Shown one piece after another: positions 27,209 to 35,993 of a stretch of DNA of 64,000 nucleotides; the stretch's first letter is position 1; every line of letters begins with the position of its first letter. The position numbers and the translations under genes are program-made. Source of the stretch: Halorubellus litoreus (lineage in GTDB: Archaea; Halobacteriota; Halobacteria; Halobacteriales; Natrialbaceae). The notes beneath the pieces were generated by a model. The model was not told the origin of the DNA, made no database searches, and was given only the letters and a program-made list of their open reading frames with translations. The stretch is taken from the NCBI RefSeq assembly GCF_037081675.1, contig NZ_JAZAQL010000002.1, positions 744,001-808,000 of the forward strand, given 5' to 3'.

Positions 27209-29068
27209 ATGAGCGAGACGCCCGTCCCCGACCCCAGCGAGCCAGTTCTGGACCGCGTCGAAGACGTGTTCTTCGCGCTCGACACCGACTGGCGGTTCAC
27301 GTACCTCAACGACCGCGCCGAATCCCTCCTGTGGCGCTCGCGCGAGGACCTCCTCGGCCGCGTCATGTGGGACGAGTTCCCCGAGACCGTCGAGACGCAG
27401 TTCCCCGAGAGCTTCCACGAGGCGATGGAGACCGGCGACCCGGTCGCGTTCGACGTCTACCACAAGCCCCTGAACACGTGGTTCGAGGCGCGCGCGTACC
27501 CCGGCGACCACGGGCTCTCCGTGTTCATGCAGGACGTCACCGACCGGCGGACGCGGAAGCGCAAGCTCGACGAGCACGCGCGCGTCGTCGAAGCCGTCAA
27601 CGACGGCGTCATCGTCGTCGACACGGACAATCACGTCGCGTCCGTGAACGAGGCCATCGAGGACGCTTTATCGACAGACCGGGAGTCGCTCGTCGGCGAG
27701 CACGTCGACCGCCTCCACGAGCTCGCGGCGGTCGACGCGCGGTCGACGACGAAACTCGGGCAGGCCGTCGAGGCGATCCGCCGGGGCGACACGAGCTTCG
27801 AGCGCTTCGAGCTCTCGTTCCGCGGTGACGCCGGCGACGAACGCATCGGGGAGGTCCGGATGGTGCCGCTCGACGAGCACCGGGAGCGCGTGGCGGGCGT
27901 CGTCAGGGACGTCACCGACCAGCGCGAGTACGAGCGCGTCGTCGAACGACTGCACGACGTCACGCGCTGGCTGTTCCAGGCGGAGGACGCGCCAGAGATC
28001 TGCTCGGTGGCGACCCACGCCACCGGGAAGCTTCTGGGGCTTCCGATCTCGGGCGTGTGGCTCATCGACGACGAACGCGGCGTCCTCGACCCCATCGCGG
28101 CGACCGCTGGCGCGCACGAGGAGCTCGGTGGGCTCCCGCAGTTCCCGGAGGGCGACGGCCTCGTCTGGGAGGTATACCGGGACGGCGAACCGCGGCTGTT
28201 CGACGACGTCCACGACCACGACGGGCGATTCAACGAGGACACGCCGCTGCACGCGGAGATCGTCGCGCCGCTGGGCGCGCACGGCGTGGTGATGACCGGT
28301 GCGCTCGAGCCGGACGCGTTCGACGAGGCGGACCTCGAGCTCGTCTCCCTGCTCGCGGAGAACACGACCGCGGCGCTGGACCGCATGGACCGCGAGCAAC
28401 TGCTCGACGAGCGTCGGGCGAGCCTCGAGGAGCAACGCGAACGCCTCGGCGCGGTCGCGGACATCCTCAGCGAGGACCTCCAGGCGCACCTGGAGACGGC
28501 GGCGGACGACCTCGCCTCAGTATCTGCGGCGAGCGAGGGGGCGCCCACGGAGACCCTGAACCGCGCGGAGGCGCTCGTCGACGACATCCTCGAGTTCGCG
28601 AAGGACTCCGCCACGCTCGGGTCGCGCGAGTCCGTCGGGTTCGAGAGCGCGCTCGCGGACGCCCTCGACGGGTCGCTCGCGGACGACATGACGGTGTACC
28701 TCGAGTTCGAGGGGTCGCTACGCGCGGACCGCGATCGACTCGTGCACATGCTGGAGACGTTCTTCAACGACATCCACAGTCGCGCGCAGGACGCCGGAGC
28801 GACGGTCCGCATCGGCCCGGAGCGCGCCGCCGACGGCCGTCCGGACGGGTTCTACATCCTCGACGACGCCGCGGAGATACCGGAGACCGAGTTCGATCGC
28901 GTCTTCGAACCACAGGGGTCGAGCGACGCCGGCGTCGGCCTCGGCCTCCCGGTCGCCCGCCAGATCGCGCAAGCCCACGGCTGGGACGTCGACGTGACGA
29001 CCGGCGACCCAGGCGGCACGCGGTTCTCGATCACGAGCGCGCCGACGTTCACCGTCGACCGCGAGTGA
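27209..29068 (+). CDS. PAS-PAS-GAF sensor with degenerate histidine-kinase core
   Basis: A 619-residue cytoplasmic sensor. Domains: PAS (about 12-115), second PAS (about 125-240), GAF (about 255-395), then a histidine-kinase-like module. The usual phospho-accepting histidine is replaced by glutamate (ILSEDLQAHL, E422), the N-box asparagines by T517 and D521 (LETFFNDIHS), and the G1 box by LDDAAEIP, while the G2 box GVGLGL is kept. I infer a signal-binding protein that no longer autophosphorylates in the standard way. It is convergent with a lipoprotein gene, beyond which lies a REC-HalX response regulator. Confidence 0.85.
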   Translation: MSETPVPDPSEPVLDRVEDVFFALDTDWRFTYLNDRAESLLWRSREDLLGRVMWDEFPETVETQFPESFHEAMETGDPVAFDVYHKPLNTWFEARAYPGDHGLSVFMQDVTDRRTRKRKLDEHARVVEAVNDGVIVVDTDNHVASVNEAIEDALSTDRESLVGEHVDRLHELAAVDARSTTKLGQAVEAIRRGDTSFERFELSFRGDAGDERIGEVRMVPLDEHRERVAGVVRDVTDQREYERVVERLHDVTRWLFQAEDAPEICSVATHATGKLLGLPISGVWLIDDERGVLDPIAATAGAHEELGGLPQFPEGDGLVWEVYRDGEPRLFDDVHDHDGRFNEDTPLHAEIVAPLGAHGVVMTGALEPDAFDEADLELVSLLAENTTAALDRMDREQLLDERRASLEEQRERLGAVADILSEDLQAHLETAADDLASVSAASEGAPTETLNRAEALVDDILEFAKDSATLGSRESVGFESALADALDGSLADDMTVYLEFEGSLRADRDRLVHMLETFFNDIHSRAQDAGATVRIGPERAADGRPDGFYILDDAAEIPETEFDRVFEPQGSSDAGVGLGLPVARQIAQAHGWDVDVTTGDPGGTRFSITSAPTFTVDRE

Positions 29069-29104
29069 GGCACGCTGGGCGACCTCGACCCTGGCTCCGT
29101 TCCG

Positions 29105-29596
29105 CTATCGCGCGACGACCGCGAACTCGATGCGGTCGTCGAACAGGTGGACGACGACGCCGCGACGCGGGCCGCCGCCGTCCCAGTCCTGCGTGCCGGT
29201 GAGGCCGTCCGCGGTCTCGACGGCGAGCACGCCGCTCGCTCCGACGACGTCCACGTCGCTGAACGCGACCCGCGCCGGCGGCTCTCCGTGCACGGGTGCT
29301 CGTAGCGACGCCGTCCGCCGGAACCTGGGTTCGAGCCAGTCCGGCCCGTAGATGGCGACGTACGCGGTCACGCCATCATCGCCGTCGTTCACGAGCGCGA
29401 GGTCCGGAAGGGTCGCCCACCACTCGCGCGGGTCCTCGCTTCCCCACTTCGACGCCGGCTGGTCGCGGACCGGCGCCGGAGCGTCGCTCGCGTCGTCCTC
29501 GTCGCCCGCGCCGTCGTCGCGCCGCTTGCGGCCGTTCGTACAGCCTGCAACCGCGAGGGCGGCCCCGACCGCGAACGCGCGACGACTCCGAGCCAT
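29105..29596 (-). CDS. Predicted lipoprotein, unknown function
   Basis: A 163-residue protein with an arginine-rich start (MARSRR), short hydrophobic stretch and lipobox AVAGC ending at Cys 19, followed by an Asp/Ala linker and a compact beta-rich domain (around LALVNDGDDGVTAYVAIYG). Expected on the outer face of the membrane, lipid-anchored. No family recognised. It lies between the degenerate sensor gene (convergent) and the response regulator gene (same strand, 109 bases upstream), so a sensory role is possible but only by position. Confidence 0.7.
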   Translation of the reverse strand: MARSRRAFAVGAALAVAGCTNGRKRRDDGAGDEDDASDAPAPVRDQPASKWGSEDPREWWATLPDLALVNDGDDGVTAYVAIYGPDWLEPRFRRTASLRAPVHGEPPARVAFSDVDVVGASGVLAVETADGLTGTQDWDGGGPRRGVVVHLFDDRIEFAVVAR

Positions 29597-29705
29597 AGCA
29601 TGCTAGACGACACCAATACCCAAACGTCTTGCGTGGCCGTGCACTGCGCCCGTCGAGCGGATTCCCAGCGAGTCACGGAGACAGCGAAAACCGAGGGCCG
29701 AACGG

Positions 29706-30278
29706 TCAGGTCTTCCGCGAGATGTCGCGGACGACGCGCTGGTACGCGTCGTGGTTCGACAGCTCGCTGATGGTGTCGTCGACCTTCGCGCGCATCACCG
29801 CCAGCCGGTCCTCGAGCCGGCGGTACTCCTCGCTCGCGCGCAACTCCGCCTCGGTCTTCTGCGAATCGAGGAGGGCCTTCTTGGAGGCGAGCGCGAAGAA
29901 CTCCTGGAGCTGGTCGTCGTACGTCGACCGCAGGAGGAGCTGGTCGACCGTCGACAGCAGGTCGTCCTTCGAGACCGGCTTGACGAGGTAGTCGTCGAAC
30001 CCCATCTCGATGATGTCGAAGTCCGGCTCCACCGCCGTCACCATCGCGACCCGCGTGTCGAGGTCGCGGTCCCGGATCGTCGACAGCACCTCGTCGCCGG
30101 AGAGCCCCGGCATCCGCCGGTCCAGCAGGACGATGTCGACGGTCTCGTCGATGGCTTCGAGCGCCTGACTGCCGTTGTACGCCGTCTCCACGTCGCAGGC
30201 CTCGCGGAGCCACGCGGCGTACAGGTTCGCCAGGTCCGGCTCGTCCTCGACGATGAGGACCGTCGGTTCGTTGGTCAT
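29706..30278 (-). CDS. Response regulator, REC domain with HalX domain
   Basis: A 190-residue regulator. The receiver domain has the acidic pair E11/D12, phospho-acceptor D53 (IVLLDRRMPG), T81 and K100 (DYLVKPV), so it looks fully phosphorylatable. Residues from about 115 form the HalX domain, a helical haloarchaeal module (around FALASKKALLDSQKTEAEL) with no DNA-binding or enzymatic motif. It must therefore act through a partner. No intact histidine kinase lies adjacent; the nearest kinase-like gene (27209-29068) has lost its phospho-acceptor. Start at the ATG at 30278. Confidence 0.92.
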   Translation of the reverse strand: MTNEPTVLIVEDEPDLANLYAAWLREACDVETAYNGSQALEAIDETVDIVLLDRRMPGLSGDEVLSTIRDRDLDTRVAMVTAVEPDFDIIEMGFDDYLVKPVSKDDLLSTVDQLLLRSTYDDQLQEFFALASKKALLDSQKTEAELRASEEYRRLEDRLAVMRAKVDDTISELSNHDAYQRVVRDISRKT

Positions 30279-30371
30279 CCGTTACCTCCCGGTGAACGCA
30301 TTGGGCACTACTTCAGACTTGACCGTTAAGTAGATGACGGGGACGCGAACCCGGTTTTGAAGCGACCGCAG

Positions 30372-32552
30372 TCAGTCGAGCTCGTTCTCGATGGTCGCGC
30401 GAAGCGCCGCGATGTCGTCGACGTCGTAGGAGAGGTCCGTCCAGGAGACCGAGAGGTCCAGTTGCGGGTCGCGCTGGCCTTCACCGACGCGGACGACGGG
30501 TGCGACGCCACTGAACGCCTCGCGGACGCGCTCCGGGTCCGTGGTCTGCACGAGGGCGCGACCGCTGGCCTCGTTGAACAGCCAGCCGACCTGCTCGCCG
30601 ACCTCCGAGAGCCCGCCCTGTTCGGGGACCTGCGCGCTGATACCGGCGTCCTCGCCGACCATCTCGGCGAGCGCGACCGCGAGCCCGCCGTCGCTCACGT
30701 CGTGGGTCGCCTCGACGTGGTCCTCGCGCGCGACCGCTGCGAGGAGCTGGACGAACGCGCTCGCGTCCTCGGGGACGCTCGGGAAGCGGTCGCTCCCGCC
30801 CTGCTGGCGGAGGTACTCGCTCCCGCCGAGGCGCGCTTCCGTGTCGGGGTCGGCGAGCACGCGGTCGCCGACGAGCAGGAGTTCGCCCTCCGCGCTCGCC
30901 GCCATCGACGGCGCGTCGTAGTCCGGCGTGGAGCCGACCATCGCGAGCGTCGGCGTCGGCGGAATCGGGCCGGACGGCGAGTCGTTGTACAGCGAGACGT
31001 TCCCGCCGACGACGGGGACGTCCAGATCGCTGCACATGTCCGCGAGCCCGTCGACGATACCCTTGAAGCCGCCGTAGACGTCGGGTTTCTCGGGGTTCCC
31101 GCCGTTCAGGCAGTCGACCGCGGCGAGCGGCGTCGCGCCCTTCGCCGCGAGGTTCGTCGCGTTCTCGAGCGCCACCGCCCGGGCGCCCTCGTACGGCGCG
31201 GCACTCGTCCAGTTCGGCGCTGCGCCCGACGAGATGGCGACGCCGACACCGGCTTCGCGGACCGCGACGACGCCCGCGTCGTCACCCGGGCGGACGCTCG
31301 TCCGCACGCCGACCTCGTGGTCGTACTGCCGGTACACCCAGCGTTTGCTCGCCGTGTTCGGGGACGAGACGACCGCCTCGAACGCTTCGGGGAGGTCGAC
31401 CGTCGGCAGGTCGCGCTCGGGTTCCGTGGGTTCCTCCCAGTCGAGGTCGTTCATCGGCGCGCCCTCGCCGAGGAAGTGGGCATCGACGTCCACGACCGTC
31501 TCGCCCTCGAACGTCGCGACGTAGTTTCCATCCGTGACCTCGCCGATGACCGAACAGCCGACGTCGAACCGCTCGCAGACCTCGCGGACGCGCTCGACGT
31601 TCTCCGGCGCTACCTCGTAGCACATGCGCTCCTGGCTCTCAGCGAGCAGGATCTCGAGGGCGTTCATGTTCGGTTCGCGCTGGTGGACGTCCTCCAGGCG
31701 GAGGTCCGCGCCGAGGCCGCCCTTCGCGACGAGTTCGCTCGACGCACCGCCGAGCCCGGCGGCGCCGAGGTCGCGAGCGGACTCGACGAGGTTCTCCTCG
31801 ACGAGCACCTCGTTCGTCTCGATGAGGAGCTTCTCCGCGTAGGGGTCGCCGACCTGCACCGCTGGCCGGTCCTCAGTTTCGGCGTCCTCGCTCAGGTCCT
31901 CGCTCGCGAACGACGCCCCACCGAGGCCATCTCGGCCCGTGGCGTTCCCGACGAGCACGAGCTTGTTCCCCGGCTCCTGCGCCACCGCCGTAATCATGCG
32001 GTCCTCGTCGGTGAGCCCGACGCACGCGACGTTCACGAGCGGATTCCCCTCGTAGTCCGCGTGGAAGTCGACGCTCCCCGCGACCGTCGGGACGCCGATG
32101 CAGTTCCCGTAGTGACTGATGCCCTCGACGACGCCCTCGAAGAGGTACTTCGAGTGCTCGCGGTCGAACGCGCCGAAGTACAGCGAGTCCGCGAGCGCGA
32201 TGGGGTACGCGCCCATCGACATCGTGTCGCGGACGATACCGCCGACGCCGGTCGCGGCGCCGTCGAACGGGTCGACGTAACTCGGGTGGTTGTGGCTCTC
32301 GATACCGAGCGTGACGTACGTATCCGAGTATCCCTCCGTGTCGGGGTTCGGGAGTGCGACGACGGCGGCGTCGTCGCCGGGCCCGACGACGACCTGTTCG
32401 CCCTCGCTGTCGAACGCCGACAGCAGGGGTCGCGAGGAACGGTACGCGCAGTGCTCGCTCCAGAGGTTCTCGAACAGCGCCGCCTCCGCTGGCGTCGCCT
32501 CCCGGCCGAGCTCCTCCTCGACGAGTTCGCGGTCCGAATCGGCGAGACTCAT
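30372..32552 (-). CDS. purL: Phosphoribosylformylglycinamidine synthase subunit PurL
   Basis: The ATP-dependent synthase subunit of the FGAM synthase complex of purine biosynthesis, working with PurQ (glutaminase) and PurS. At 726 residues it has the length of the small, multi-subunit type. Signatures: LWSEHCAYRSSRPLL near residues 30-44, VVGPGDDAAVV, GIESHNHPSY, the substrate-loop DAGISA, and the second AIRS-like half with THDVSDGGLAVALAEM near the end. PurQ and PurS are not in the window. A TATA-like cctttactg about 30 bases before the ATG at 32552 points to a leaderless single transcript. Confidence 0.97.
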   Translation of the reverse strand: MSLADSDRELVEEELGREATPAEAALFENLWSEHCAYRSSRPLLSAFDSEGEQVVVGPGDDAAVVALPNPDTEGYSDTYVTLGIESHNHPSYVDPFDGAATGVGGIVRDTMSMGAYPIALADSLYFGAFDREHSKYLFEGVVEGISHYGNCIGVPTVAGSVDFHADYEGNPLVNVACVGLTDEDRMITAVAQEPGNKLVLVGNATGRDGLGGASFASEDLSEDAETEDRPAVQVGDPYAEKLLIETNEVLVEENLVESARDLGAAGLGGASSELVAKGGLGADLRLEDVHQREPNMNALEILLAESQERMCYEVAPENVERVREVCERFDVGCSVIGEVTDGNYVATFEGETVVDVDAHFLGEGAPMNDLDWEEPTEPERDLPTVDLPEAFEAVVSSPNTASKRWVYRQYDHEVGVRTSVRPGDDAGVVAVREAGVGVAISSGAAPNWTSAAPYEGARAVALENATNLAAKGATPLAAVDCLNGGNPEKPDVYGGFKGIVDGLADMCSDLDVPVVGGNVSLYNDSPSGPIPPTPTLAMVGSTPDYDAPSMAASAEGELLLVGDRVLADPDTEARLGGSEYLRQQGGSDRFPSVPEDASAFVQLLAAVAREDHVEATHDVSDGGLAVALAEMVGEDAGISAQVPEQGGLSEVGEQVGWLFNEASGRALVQTTDPERVREAFSGVAPVVRVGEGQRDPQLDLSVSWTDLSYDVDDIAALRATIENELD

Positions 32553-32637
32553 TCACTTCGCTGTACATCGACCCCCAGTAAAGGCGTTTCCATGTCCACG
32601 AACGTGCGTATTCGACCGGTGTCAGCCGGGACGGCGG

Positions 32638-33300
32638 TCAGCCGTCGCGACGGAGCGACCGGACGAGCGCCGCCTCGGCCTTCCGGAGGTGCTCGGCGGC
32701 CGTGCTCGGCGCGCAATCCAGCGCAGCCGCGACGTCCTCGACGCTCGCTTCGCGAGGGACCGCGTAGTAGCCGAGAGCGCTCGCGGCCTCGACCGCGTCG
32801 CGCTGCCGGGGCGAGAGCCGCGACGCGGCGAGCGGTCGCATGGACCCGAGACTTCCCACGGCCTCGACCGTGACGTTCATCGGCGCGGGCGTCTCCTCGA
32901 ACAGCACCTGTATCTCGTCGCTCGGGCCGAACGCGGAGAGCTCGATGGTGCCGTCGCCGCGGTACTCGATGGGCGGGACGACCACGACCCCGCCGTTCTC
33001 GAGCGGGTCGAGCATCGCGCGAAGCCCCGCGGTCGCCTCGTCCCGGACGTACGCGTAGAACGCGTCGTCGCCGACGGGTTCGACCTCGTAGTCCACCACG
33101 ACGTCGACCGCCTCGGTCGCCGCCCGGAACGCGTCGACGTCCCCCTCGACGTAGTGGAGGATGCCGAACCCCCGGTCCGAGAGGTTCCACTGCATCGCGG
33201 TCGCGTACTCGACGAACGGCGCGTTCGCCATCACGTCGTACATCGGGTGGATCTCGTCCTCGCGGCCGTTCGCGGTCAGCGTCACCCGGACGTGCTTCAT
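32638..33300 (-). CDS. HTH-10 (bacterio-opsin-activator type) transcription regulator
   Basis: A 220-residue haloarchaeal regulator. The C-terminal HTH_10 domain is clear: LSPRQRDAVEAASALGYYAV and VPREASVEDVAAALDC followed by STAAEHLRKAEAAL. The N-terminal 150 residues form a beta-rich domain of the kind found in Bat-type regulators (GFGILHYVEGDVDAF), presumably ligand- or partner-binding. The ATG at 33300 is chosen; a TATA-like gtttaagt about 30 bases upstream fits it. The gene is divergent from an SDR gene (84 bases between starts), a plausible target. Confidence 0.88.
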   Translation of the reverse strand: MKHVRVTLTANGREDEIHPMYDVMANAPFVEYATAMQWNLSDRGFGILHYVEGDVDAFRAATEAVDVVVDYEVEPVGDDAFYAYVRDEATAGLRAMLDPLENGGVVVVPPIEYRGDGTIELSAFGPSDEIQVLFEETPAPMNVTVEAVGSLGSMRPLAASRLSPRQRDAVEAASALGYYAVPREASVEDVAAALDCAPSTAAEHLRKAEAALVRSLRRDG

Positions 33301-33384
33301 CGTTCGAACCTCCTCGACGCACGACTTAAACCCACCAGACGACTCCGGCACACGACCTTCGGGACTGCACGCCGTAGGCGACGT

Positions 33385-34209
33385 ATGGGCAGAATCCTCG
33401 TAACGGGTGCCACCGGGACGCTCGGGAACGCGCTCCTCCCGCGACTACGGGACGCAGGCCACGCCGTTCGCGCGGCGAGCCGCACGCCCGACGCCGCCGC
33501 TCGAACCGATTCGACGGACGCGGAGTGGATGGAACTCGACCTCGTCGACGGGACCGGCGTCGAGCGCGCCGTCGCCGACGTGGACGTCGTCGTCCACGCC
33601 GCATCAGCGCCGACGGGTGACGCCGAGGCCGTCGACGTGGACGGCACGCGCCGACTCCTCGACGCCGCCGAAACCGCCGGCGTCGACCACGTCGTCTACC
33701 CGTCGATCGTCGGTATCGAGGACGTCCCGCTCTCGTACTACGAGCACAAGCTCGCCGCGGAGCGGGTCGTCGAATCCGGATCCGTTCCGTCGACGATCGT
33801 TCGCGCCACCCAGTTCCACCAGTTCCTCGACCGCCTCCTCGGCCCGCTCCGCTGGCTGCCCGTCTGGCCGCTCCCGACCGACTTCCGGATGCAACCGGTC
33901 GACGCCCGCGTGGTCGCCGACGAACTCGTCGCGCACGCCGACGCCGCACCGCGGGGACGCACCGATGCGGTCTGCGGCCCCGACGTCCTCGACCTCCGCG
34001 AGATTGCGACGGCGTACCGCGACGCCCACGGGTACCGACGCCCGATCCTCCGGCTGCCAGTCCCCGGTGCGACCGCGACGGCGTTCCGGGACGGGCACGC
34101 GACGCTGCCCGCGGCCGCGTCCGACACGACCACGTGGCGAGAGTACCTCGCAGAGACGACCGACGCGACCCCGGACCGCGCACGCCGGACAGCGTCCGCC
34201 TCGACGTGA
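33385..34209 (+). CDS. NAD(P)-binding SDR/NmrA-like protein
   Basis: A 274-residue Rossmann-fold protein of the atypical short-chain dehydrogenase group (NmrA/ NAD(P)H-binding family). The N-terminal nucleotide motif is ILVTGATGTLGNALLPRLR (residues 4-22), followed by DVVVHAAS. The classical YxxxK catalytic pair appears only as LSYYEHKLAAERVV near residue 120, so oxidoreductase activity is possible but these proteins often act as sensors or chaperones of respiratory proteins. Divergent from the HTH_10 regulator gene. The frame is open far upstream but the fold begins at the ATG at 33385. Confidence 0.85.
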   Translation: MGRILVTGATGTLGNALLPRLRDAGHAVRAASRTPDAAARTDSTDAEWMELDLVDGTGVERAVADVDVVVHAASAPTGDAEAVDVDGTRRLLDAAETAGVDHVVYPSIVGIEDVPLSYYEHKLAAERVVESGSVPSTIVRATQFHQFLDRLLGPLRWLPVWPLPTDFRMQPVDARVVADELVAHADAAPRGRTDAVCGPDVLDLREIATAYRDAHGYRRPILRLPVPGATATAFRDGHATLPAAASDTTTWREYLAETTDATPDRARRTASAST

Positions 34210-34260
34210 CCGAGGAGTTCGCCACCGGCAGCTCGGTCGCCTTCGCAGCCGGTAACCGAG

Positions 34261-34272
34261 TTGTTTTTTACC
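34261..34272 (+). promoter_or_regulatory. T-rich promoter element of the PHP-domain gene
   Basis: The stretch ttgttttttacc lies 22-33 bases before the GTG at 34294. Position and AT content fit a TATA box of a leaderless transcript and support the GTG as the start. Confidence 0.55.
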
Positions 34273-34293
34273 GCCCCCAAGTAACGGACAGGC

Positions 34294-34980
34294 GTGCTCT
34301 CGGTCGAGCTCCACTGTCATTCGGCGCTGAGTTACGACGGGCGAGACCCCGTCGAACTCCTCTTAGAGCAAGCCGCCGCGGTGGGGCTCGACGCCATCGC
34401 CGTCACGGACCACGACGAGATCGACGCGAGCCTCGAAGCCGCCAGCAAAGCGGGTTCGTACGGTCTCGTCGGGATTCCGGGGATGGAGGTGACCTCTGCG
34501 GCGGGTCACATCCTCGCGCTCGGCGTCGAGGAGAAGGTACCGAAGGGGATGGGGTTCGAGGAGACGCTGACGTACATCCGCGAACTCGGCGGTATCGCGG
34601 TCGTCCCGCATCCGTTCCAGGAGTCGCGCTCGGGCGTGATGGCGAACATCGACCGCGAGACGCTCGCGACCGCGGACGCCATCGAGGTGTACAACTCGCG
34701 GCTGCTCACGGGTCGCGCGAACCGGCAGGCCGAGCGGTTCGCGGTGGACTACAATCTGCCGCGGACCGCGGGGAGCGACGCGCACATCTCGGAGATGGTC
34801 GGGCAGGCGGTGACGAAGGTCGAGACGAACGGCGAGGAGACCGTGGACGCCATCCTCGACGCCATCCGCCGCGGCGATACGACCGTCGAGGGGAAGCGGA
34901 CGCCGTGGCACATCAGCTTCCGGCAGGCCGCCGGCGGCGCGAAACGCCGCGTGAAGAACCGGTTCGCGGAGTTCCTGTGA
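34294..34980 (+). CDS. PHP-domain phosphoesterase
   Basis: A 228-residue metal-dependent phosphoesterase with a complete PHP site: HCHSALSYDG (H7, H9), AVTDHDEID, PGMEVTSAAGHILA, VVPHPF and the C-terminal GSDAH. The single-domain size suggests a small-molecule phosphatase or a nuclease-like phosphoesterase acting on nucleotides or phosphorylated amino acids; substrate unknown. The start is a GTG at 34294 supported by the upstream T-rich element. Its TGA overlaps the GTG of the next gene by four bases (GTGA), so the two are translationally coupled. Confidence 0.9.
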   Translation: MLSVELHCHSALSYDGRDPVELLLEQAAAVGLDAIAVTDHDEIDASLEAASKAGSYGLVGIPGMEVTSAAGHILALGVEEKVPKGMGFEETLTYIRELGGIAVVPHPFQESRSGVMANIDRETLATADAIEVYNSRLLTGRANRQAERFAVDYNLPRTAGSDAHISEMVGQAVTKVETNGEETVDAILDAIRRGDTTVEGKRTPWHISFRQAAGGAKRRVKNRFAEFL

Positions 34981-35876
34981 CGACCAGCGACGGAGACGCG
35001 CTGCCGGCGGTGGTGGCCGTCGAGCGCGCGCTCGCTCGTCCCCATCCCGAGACCGCGTCGGGCCGCGAGGCCGCGGTGCGCGGGGTGCGCGAGGCGGTCC
35101 GCGCCGCCGGCGAGGAGGTGGACGCGCCCGCTGGCGACGTCGCGGTCGGGTTCTCGGGTGGCGTGGACAGCGCGCTCGTCGCCGCGCTCGTCGACGCGCC
35201 GTGTTACGTCGTCGGGTTCCCGGGGAGTCACGACGTCGCCGCGGCGCGGTCGGCGGCGCGCGCGATGGACGTCGACCTGACCGTACTCGAACTCGACCAC
35301 GACGCGCTCGCCGCGGCCGTCCCGCGGGTCGCCCGCGCTATCGGCCGGACGGACGCGATGAGCGTCCAGATCGCGCTTCCACTCTTCCTCGTCGCGGAGC
35401 GCGTCGCCGCGGACGGCTACGGCCACCTCGCGGTCGGCCAGGGCGCGGACGAACTCTTCGGTGGGTACGCGAAGGTCGCGAAGGCACCCTCGGACCCGCG
35501 CGTCGACGCGGACACCGTCCTCGGCGCGCGCGACGAGATGACGCGGACGCTCCCCGAGCAACTCGACCGGGACGTCCGCGCGCTCGCCGCCGCGGGCGTC
35601 GACCCGGTCGCGCCCCTGCTCGACGAGCGCGTCGTCGACGCCGCTCGCGCACTCCCCGCGAACTGCCTCGTGAGCGACCGCGGAGAACGCAAGTTCGCGC
35701 TCCGACTCGCCGCCCGCGAGTGGGTCCCGGACTCGGTCGCGTTCCGCGAGAAGAAAGCGGTGCAGTACGGGAGTCTCGTCGGCCGCGAACTCGACCGGCT
35801 CGCGCGGCAGGCCGGGTTCAAACGCCGCGAGGACGACCACGTCACGCAGTACGTCCGGTCGCGGGTCGACGAGTGA
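34977..35876 (+). CDS. Asparagine-synthase-like ATP-pyrophosphatase without glutaminase domain
   Basis: A 299-residue protein of the N-type ATP-pyrophosphatase fold resembling the synthase half of AsnB. The PP-loop SGGVDS is at residues 60-65, VGFPGSHDVAAAR follows, and VGQGADELFGGYAKV matches the conserved AsnB segment; DRGERKFALRLAARE and the lysine-rich REKKAVQYGS close the domain. There is no N-terminal Ntn glutaminase domain, so ammonia or another nitrogen donor is implied, or a different amidation reaction. The GTG start overlaps the PHP gene stop by four bases, suggesting one operon and possibly one pathway. Confidence 0.85.
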   Translation: MTTSDGDALPAVVAVERALARPHPETASGREAAVRGVREAVRAAGEEVDAPAGDVAVGFSGGVDSALVAALVDAPCYVVGFPGSHDVAAARSAARAMDVDLTVLELDHDALAAAVPRVARAIGRTDAMSVQIALPLFLVAERVAADGYGHLAVGQGADELFGGYAKVAKAPSDPRVDADTVLGARDEMTRTLPEQLDRDVRALAAAGVDPVAPLLDERVVDAARALPANCLVSDRGERKFALRLAAREWVPDSVAFREKKAVQYGSLVGRELDRLARQAGFKRREDDHVTQYVRSRVDE

Positions 35877-35993
35877 GCATCGACCGGTTCACGGGGCCGG
35901 GTCGCTCGCGGCGGTCTGAATCGACCGCTAGCGCTCGCGGCGGTCCGGGCCGCTGACGAAACGCAAATGTGCCTCCCGCCCGGGGTTCCTGTC

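Noticed and set aside
30357..32873. Long open frame opposite purL
   Set aside because: Fully explained by the purL codon pattern; no domain resemblance.
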